From Ophiura sarsii (lineage: Eukaryota > Echinodermata > Ophiuroidea > Amphilepidida > Ophiuridae): a stretch of 64,000 bases of DNA. Within the stretch, counting starts at the first letter, position 1, and the number at the start of each line of letters is the position of its first letter. The position numbers and the translations under genes are program-made. The notes under the pieces are model-generated. The model was not told where the DNA came from. It did not search any database and worked only from the letters and a program-made list of their open reading frames with translations. Location of the stretch: contig CM069456.1 of assembly GCA_035610835.1 (NCBI GenBank), forward strand, positions 27,906,234 to 27,970,233, given 5' to 3'. Of this stretch, positions 58,258 to 64,000 are shown piece by piece.

Positions 58258-58639
58258 TTAAAGGCATATTATGTGATCTTTTCCAGAGAGCGCCCTCTAT
58301 TCATGATTTCTTTTTAGAAAGTAGATTTTCTTGCAGATTTACATTTCTGATCATAAATCTTACATACATTCCAAGTTACAGAGCGATACGATTCTTAATT
58401 ACCTCAAAATCAAGGTTTTAGAGTGAATTTAGAGTGAAAAATATACTGTCGTGTTAACACGACAGTTTATTTTCAATCTAAAACCATGATTTTGAAGTAA
58501 TTAAGAATCGTATCGACCTGTAACTTGGAATGTATGTACGATTTATGATCAGAAATGTAAATCTGCAAGAAAATCTGCTTTCAATTTTTTTTTCGATGTT
58601 GAGGGCGTTCCCTGGAAAGATCACATAATATAACTTTAA
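58258..58639. mobile_element. TTAA-flanked MITE, family D, complete
   Basis: TTAA then AGGCATATTATGTGATC at the left; GATCACATAATATAACT then TTAA at the right. The arms pair over about 180 bp around TGTCGTGTTAACACGACA near 58447-58464. Confidence 0.88.
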
Positions 58640-60789
58640 TGGCACATGTTTTGACTGCATCCAGAGACTATATAACTATGGGACAAGTATCTCGAAGGCA
58701 AAGTTCCCCGTCTACTATGCGCAAATGAACGGGTGAAGGTTTTATAGGGGGCGCACTATCGTGGTCGTAGCGAACCAGACGACCTAAGACGTAGAAGCAT
58801 GTAGACTGATACTGACCTAAGACGTGGTGGATTTTATCGGCTCAAAACATGATTTGTGGCACAGAAATAGTACATCAATGGTAAAAAAAACCTGATTGTG
58901 ATTTAGAGTAGAGCTGATTTGCTTTGATGATAGCAGAATTTAGTTCTTATATGACATGAAACATTCAGAATTGGTTATTTGAAATTAATTTTTACGTGGA
59001 ACAAAATACGAATTTTACATTTAGGCGTGGCGTTATTTGCATTTTATGAATATTGTAATCAGATCAGTTAGGAAGGACACAGGATCGCGACGATCACAGC
59101 GTGTGAGGTCATGAATTAGTCATGGCTGAATATTCATTCACAACGAATGATTGACAGTTTACGCTTAACTTCAGGGTGAAGAACTGATAGAGTGCGCTAT
59201 ACTGTGAACCAAATCCCAACAACGGGCAGATATGAGATTCAACCCCCTGCTGCATCTCAATATCTTTAATGCACAGGTTTACCATTTTCCTTATATTACC
59301 ATATGCATGTGAACTAAAATAGTAATTTTTCTGACTTGAATTTCCAAATAACTTTTAAATGTATTTTTTTACAATTCGATTGTTATATAATGTCACAGGC
59401 AACACATAATTACATTGCCATATTAAATGATGAATTATTGAATTTTGGTCTTTTAAATGTTAAAGCATTCCAAAATAGAGGTTACATGGACATGGTGTGT
59501 CACATGAGGGTCATGTATGTGTTCAATCGAGGTCATTTAGGTGACACATTTGTACTCCGAATTTATAATTTATTTATTTTTGAACGGGGGGGGGGGGGGG
59601 GGGGGGGGGGCTGAGCTAGAATACCATTTACTAGTCTCAGGGGGCGTGTAGGGTAACACCATAGAGCTATCGATCCGTGTGATGACCCGGACATCGATGT
59701 CTATCAGCTGGTTTTTTGTTTTAAATACTAAGGCAGTATTCAACAACCACCAAAAAATATGCACACAAATTGACGCTTGGGGAACTCTTGGAATTAGGGT
59801 TTAAAGTTGGGTGTGTTTATTGCGTTTTTAGAAATATTAACACGATGGCTTTCCATAAAAATGACGACATGCTGTGTCTATACTCTGACTACGAGCTGTG
59901 TGTACATAAAATTCTCAATTCAAAATACACATCGAAGTGCATGTTGTGTGTATGATACGGTATACGATACATTTCATACATATTTGAGGCTTTTATATTA
60001 ATTGATGATATTGATTGTAACCGTAAGCTTGTTAAATGGCCAACAAAGGTGTTTATCCGGTCGTCAGATGATATAGGGAGGTTGTATGGTCGGCCACGGT
60101 GAGTAAAATGTTGCATATACACCATACTTGGGTAGATGATGTATCGGTATAGTGCGCATGAAACCATGGATCCGGATTTTTTATACGGTTGCCATGGTAA
60201 CCGTGAACCGACCAATCAGGTAATTTGGTATCGTAATTCAAATTTGAAAACAGATATTAAAAATCGGGCTCCATGGTTTCATAGCCCCTTGTGTGCCTAA
60301 CATCTGGTCCAAATCCATGGCTATATGACCTTTCGTTTTCTAGTAACGTTTGTTCTCGTGTTTAGCCAATCAGAAGCCTTGCATGGTAACCATGGCAACC
60401 AGATCAAAATAACACGCGTTTTCTGAAACATCTTGACTTAAGCTTTAATTTGATATATATATAACACTAAGCGGTAGGTCCACGGTAACATTGAGAAAGG
60501 GGGAAGATTCCTATTTGGAGTAGGGGGCGTCTCGTTCATATGGTAAAACGGGCAAATTAAAATCGTTTCAAATTTATTTTAGCTTTTGGGAAGTAGTTTA
60601 AAATGTCACCTTTTATCCATGATTATTTATAATATCATAGCACAGATAGGCCTTACTCATGATCAGAAACATCCAAACCCGGGTGAGGGGCTAGTGTCAA
60701 ATCAAATTACGGGTCATTTTAACCGTGTCGAAACCCCGGTGGTTTCAGTCAATCATTGACTTTGGGTACGCATGATCGTTCCAAATATA
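58640..60789. other. No gene recognised; 25-base G run
   Basis: G run at 59586-59610. CATGGTAACC-type text recurs near 60190, 60380 and 60390. The frames at 59336-60241 on both strands have no support. Confidence 0.35.
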
Positions 60790-61240
60790 GCGGAAAAGGG
60801 GGGTTTTCTGACATTTATGTTCGCGATTTCCCCAAATTAGGAGTGTTTTTGAAGTTACATGTATGTCCGCGATTTCCCCAAATTATGGAGGGGTGTTTTT
60901 AAAGCTGTATGTCAGCGATTTCCAGAACTAAGGAGGTCATTTTGGAACCTATGTCCGCGATTTCAAAAATAAGGGGTGTTTTTTTGGAGAGGCTATGTCC
61001 GCGAAGAAGAAAATAAAATATAATGAGTATTGTGTCATATCAAAAGTGTCCCGAGAAAGGAAAAAGGGGTATTTTGAACTAGATGTGTCCTCGTTTTTGC
61101 GCAAATAGGGGGGGGGGGGGGGGACTATATACTAAATGTCCTTGAAATGGTGAAAAGGGGGGCTATTCAGTCATGTCAGTCAAAATGTCCGCGTTTTTGT
61201 GCGAAAAAGGGGTTAAATTAGCAAAATTGTCCGCGAAACG
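60790..61240. repeat. Degenerate minisatellite, TGTCCGCGATTTCCCC units
   Basis: Units with GTCCGCGATTTC or variants at about 60822, 60864, 60911, 60952, 60996, 61086, 61138, 61187 and 61228, each followed by AAGGGGTGTTTTT-like text; spacing mostly 42-50 bp. A G run lies at 61108-61123. Confidence 0.75.
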
Positions 61241-61250
61241 CCGTCAAATA

Positions 61251-62198
61251 CACTCTCAGCAAAAATGGTTCGGAAAGGGTTCTTTGGGTAAGCTCAAGGT
61301 TCGATGTAGAGCCTTCTGCACTCAAGGAACCTTCAATGGTTCTAAGAAGGATACAAATGGTTCCAAACCCAGAATGAAAGGTTCTTCCAGAGTCAATGGT
61401 TCCTTATAGAACCCTAAAATACGAAACAAAGGGTTCCATGAAAAGCTGTGAGAGTTCTTTATAATGACTTGCACTTCAGAACTATTTGACACACGGGTCC
61501 CAGCCAACATCAATCGTGGGCCCTCATGGGACCCTTTATATTTTGTCCACTTTGGCTTACGGGCCAAAGTGGACAAAATATTAAGGGTTCCATGGGGCCC
61601 ACTGTGGGCCCACGGTCGATGTTGGCTGGGGTCTGCATCGGCTTATTCAAAATTAACACCATAGAAAGTAGAGTTCGTAAGGATTTATATATCCATTTTA
61701 TTAACATGATTAATTCAAGACGTCACTCATATAGTGATTGTTCACAAACCAGCTACATGCATTATATTAATGAAGTAAATTAGGAAAGTATGCAAACAGC
61801 AAAATAAAATGGTGCATGAAACAATCTATTTCTAAATATTTCTGAAGCATCCTAAGGGTTCTATAATAACAAAACTGAAGAACTTTTTTGGTTCTTTAAA
61901 GAACCTTTCAAGAGGGTTCTTTAACCCTGAAGAACCCTCAGGGTTCCATATAGAGGGCAAAACGGAAGAACCTTTTTTGGTTCTTTAAAGAACCTTTCAA
62001 GCGGGTTTTTTAACCCTGAAAAACCTTAGGGTTCCATATAGAGGACAAAACTGAAGGACCTTTTTTGGTTCTTTAAAGAACTTTTCAAGAGGGTTCTTCA
62101 ATGAAATGGTTCTTGGAAGAACCCATGAGGGTTCCATATGGAGGACAACGTGAGGAACCATTTATGGTTCTAAGCTGAACCCTTTTTTGCTGAGAGTG
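61251..62198. mobile_element. Word-iterating element, GGTTCTT type, complete
   Basis: TA then CACTCTCAGCAAAAATGGTT at the left; the inverse (TTTTTTGCTGAGAGTG) then TA at the right. Arms are dense in GGTTCTTT, AAAGAACC and GGGTTCCAT. The right arm has about four tandem units of 85-100 bp, marked by ACAAAACTGAAG-like text near 61869, 61958, 62044 and 62143. The core at 61650-61790 shares AACACCATAGAAAGTAGA and AATTCAAGACGTCACT with other word elements. A small foldback is nested at 61499. Confidence 0.85.
61499..61630. mobile_element. Nested 132-bp foldback, CCAGCCAACATC ends
   Basis: CAGCCAACATCAATCGTGGG at the left and the inverse of CGGTCGATGTTGGCTGGG at the right; the arms meet in TTTTGTCCACTTTGGC / GCCAAAGTGGACAAAA near 61560. 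It produces the mirrored frames at 61464-61783 on both strands. Confidence 0.85.
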
Positions 62199-64000
62199 TA
62201 TTTCAAGATCCTGGAACGATCATGTGTTACCCCTCTAAATACGAATAGAGAACACTGGCATGACCGGGTACGTATAATGAAAGTAAATTCTATTCACTGA
62301 CAACTCAAACAAGAGAACAGATCTGTTAATATTGGGTCAGTCAACAATCTTAATGAGTCCTTTTATCGACTGAAAATTCAAGAAAATGAATCTGTGGTTC
62401 TTTTATTTATTTAAACTAATTTCATATAATTAACTTGGTTTATATTGGAAACTATCTTACGGATACCTTTTAATCAAAATGATATATCATTTGCAGGAAT
62501 TTTGTCTTTGCTGCTGTCTTAAGTCTAAAAAAGAGACGATATTTTGTCTATAATTTCATCAAAGTTCAACTGCCATTTGGGTTTATTTGGACATAATTAA
62601 AGATGTTTATTGAATGCTAATTATACGTGCAATGATAAGTTCTGTTTGTACGACATTTCAGAAATACCCTAGAAATACCCTTCCTTTTCATTTTCATGCC
62701 AGGTGTACCATTTTAAAGAAACGCAAATAATGTTGATGCTATTGTACACGTTGATGTGTGAAACATATTTTAGTTTTGTAATTTCAGGCAGAGAAATGAA
62801 ATATATCAATATCAACCTGCTTTAAAGCAAATAACGTGCAATTATTATGTCAATTAAAATCTGACAACTTGCAATACAATATTTTACTTTTACAAAATCA
62901 TGATAATATGCTATATTTTGCGTTGGGCTTACATTCCGACACAAGTAATCATACTATAAAGTATCACGATGCATAGAAGATATTTGCAGAACATGTGAAT
63001 CCTATTTGATATCCTTTGATTAATGATGATTCAGCGTTGCCGAGCTAAAGGTTTGATTTTACGGTGTTTAAGTAATGTCATACTTAGCATTCTTCATAAT
63101 TTTCATTAGATTTTTACCTTGGACATTTTCATATTTATTCTAAAATAGTGCGATAATGGTTTGTCGATTAAACTATGTATGAAATGTATTAGGCCCTATG
63201 TCAAACTGAGAACAGAAAATAACCTAACTTGACCATTTCTCAACAACGGACTTAACCTCAACTATTTTATTGACATGACATATAACTAATTTTGTTAATA
63301 TGTTTGGTTGCTATTATGTGTGTGATAAAATCCCATTGAAGTGCTCACACAATAAGTGTTGAATAGATGAAAGATATTCATATACTTAAAATTTAGTTTT
63401 TAATACGTTCTCTTATGCACAAAACACACACCTAATTAATATCAAAATAAGCTCAATTTATTTGTACGTACATGTTATCAACACTGTAAAGATTTGCAGT
63501 TGCTTCCAAAAAATAAAATCGCCTCATCAACATGAAAATGTATTTTAAATTATACAATATACTTAAACAATGTTGTATTACGAAACATTTATTAATTGTT
63601 GTTAAAAGGATAAACACAAAATAAACACTGTGAACTAATATTAACTGTTTGTTTTAATATACCATATTGCCTTTAGCGAAGATAAAGCCTATATACATTA
63701 GATAGGGCTATTTATTTTCATTCGAAACACACTCTATATAATAACCAGTCTATCAGAACTAACTGACCAGGCCTAATCCGTATTGAATTGTATTGTGCTC
63801 TATTCAGTCAGTATGCAGTAGCGCTCAAAGCCGTTTTTGTCAACGTCGATGACGACGTTGACATTTGAATTCAGATTCAGGTATATATTGTGGTGGAGTC
63901 TATGAATTGCTTTCATGATTTTAAATCGATATTTGTACCCAGATGTCTTTTAAATGTATGAGATCTCGATACGAAAATATGAACATATATCATGTTGTTA
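62199..64000. other. No gene recognised, AT-rich
   Basis: No coding frame of 60 codons or more with support, no array and no paired termini were found. GACGTTGA / CAACGTC near 63840-63860 is a short palindrome. Confidence 0.4.

Overview
This is a eukaryotic nuclear window, about 36% GC by eye, with one 100-base assembly gap. It reads as an invertebrate deuterostome, most likely an echinoderm. That is inferred from the spliced type II Golgi sulfotransferase genes, the extreme load of small DNA transposons, and the frequent palindrome TAGGCCTA. No species can be fixed from the sequence alone.

The only confident protein-coding genes are two tandem, same-strand paralogues of the carbohydrate (Gal/GalNAc/GlcNAc) 6-O-sulfotransferase family. 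Gene 1 joins 20174-20294 to 23135-24717 (567 aa). Gene 2 joins 38318-38384 to 40592-42015 (496 aa). Both have a short first exon carrying the cytoplasmic tail and membrane anchor, a phase-1 intron, and one large exon with stem and catalytic domain. In gene 2 a TTAA-flanked MITE sits across the end of the reading frame and supplies the last ten residues and the stop codon.

Most of the rest is non-autonomous transposon sequence and satellites. Several TTAA-flanked foldback families (called A, B, C, D, E and G here) occur in more than one copy. A second group has TA flanks and interiors built from degenerate repetition of one short word that differs between elements: GTGTTCT at 32.5 kb, GGTGTTA at 37.5 kb, AAGAGTGA at 28.2 kb, GGTTCTT at 61.3 kb, CTAGTCCAGC with a nested TTAATCT element at 20.6 kb, CAACTGTTG at 14.6 kb, and others. 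Four of these share a recognisable core although their word arrays differ. This is the least familiar structure in the window.

Layout: 0-6.2 kb, foldback elements; 6.2-13.6 kb, AT-rich with an ATTT microsatellite; 13.6-19 kb, MITEs and a nested 1.9-kb element; 19.4-25.3 kb, minisatellite then gene 1; 25.3-38 kb, mixed elements, including a fragment of a DUF4817-type transposase and a Penelope-like ribozyme core; 38.3-43.3 kb, gene 2 and a run of MITEs; 43-54 kb, less repetitive sequence with a few exon-like pieces of unknown identity; 54-62 kb, tandem repeats and MITEs; 62-64 kb, AT-rich sequence with nothing recognised.
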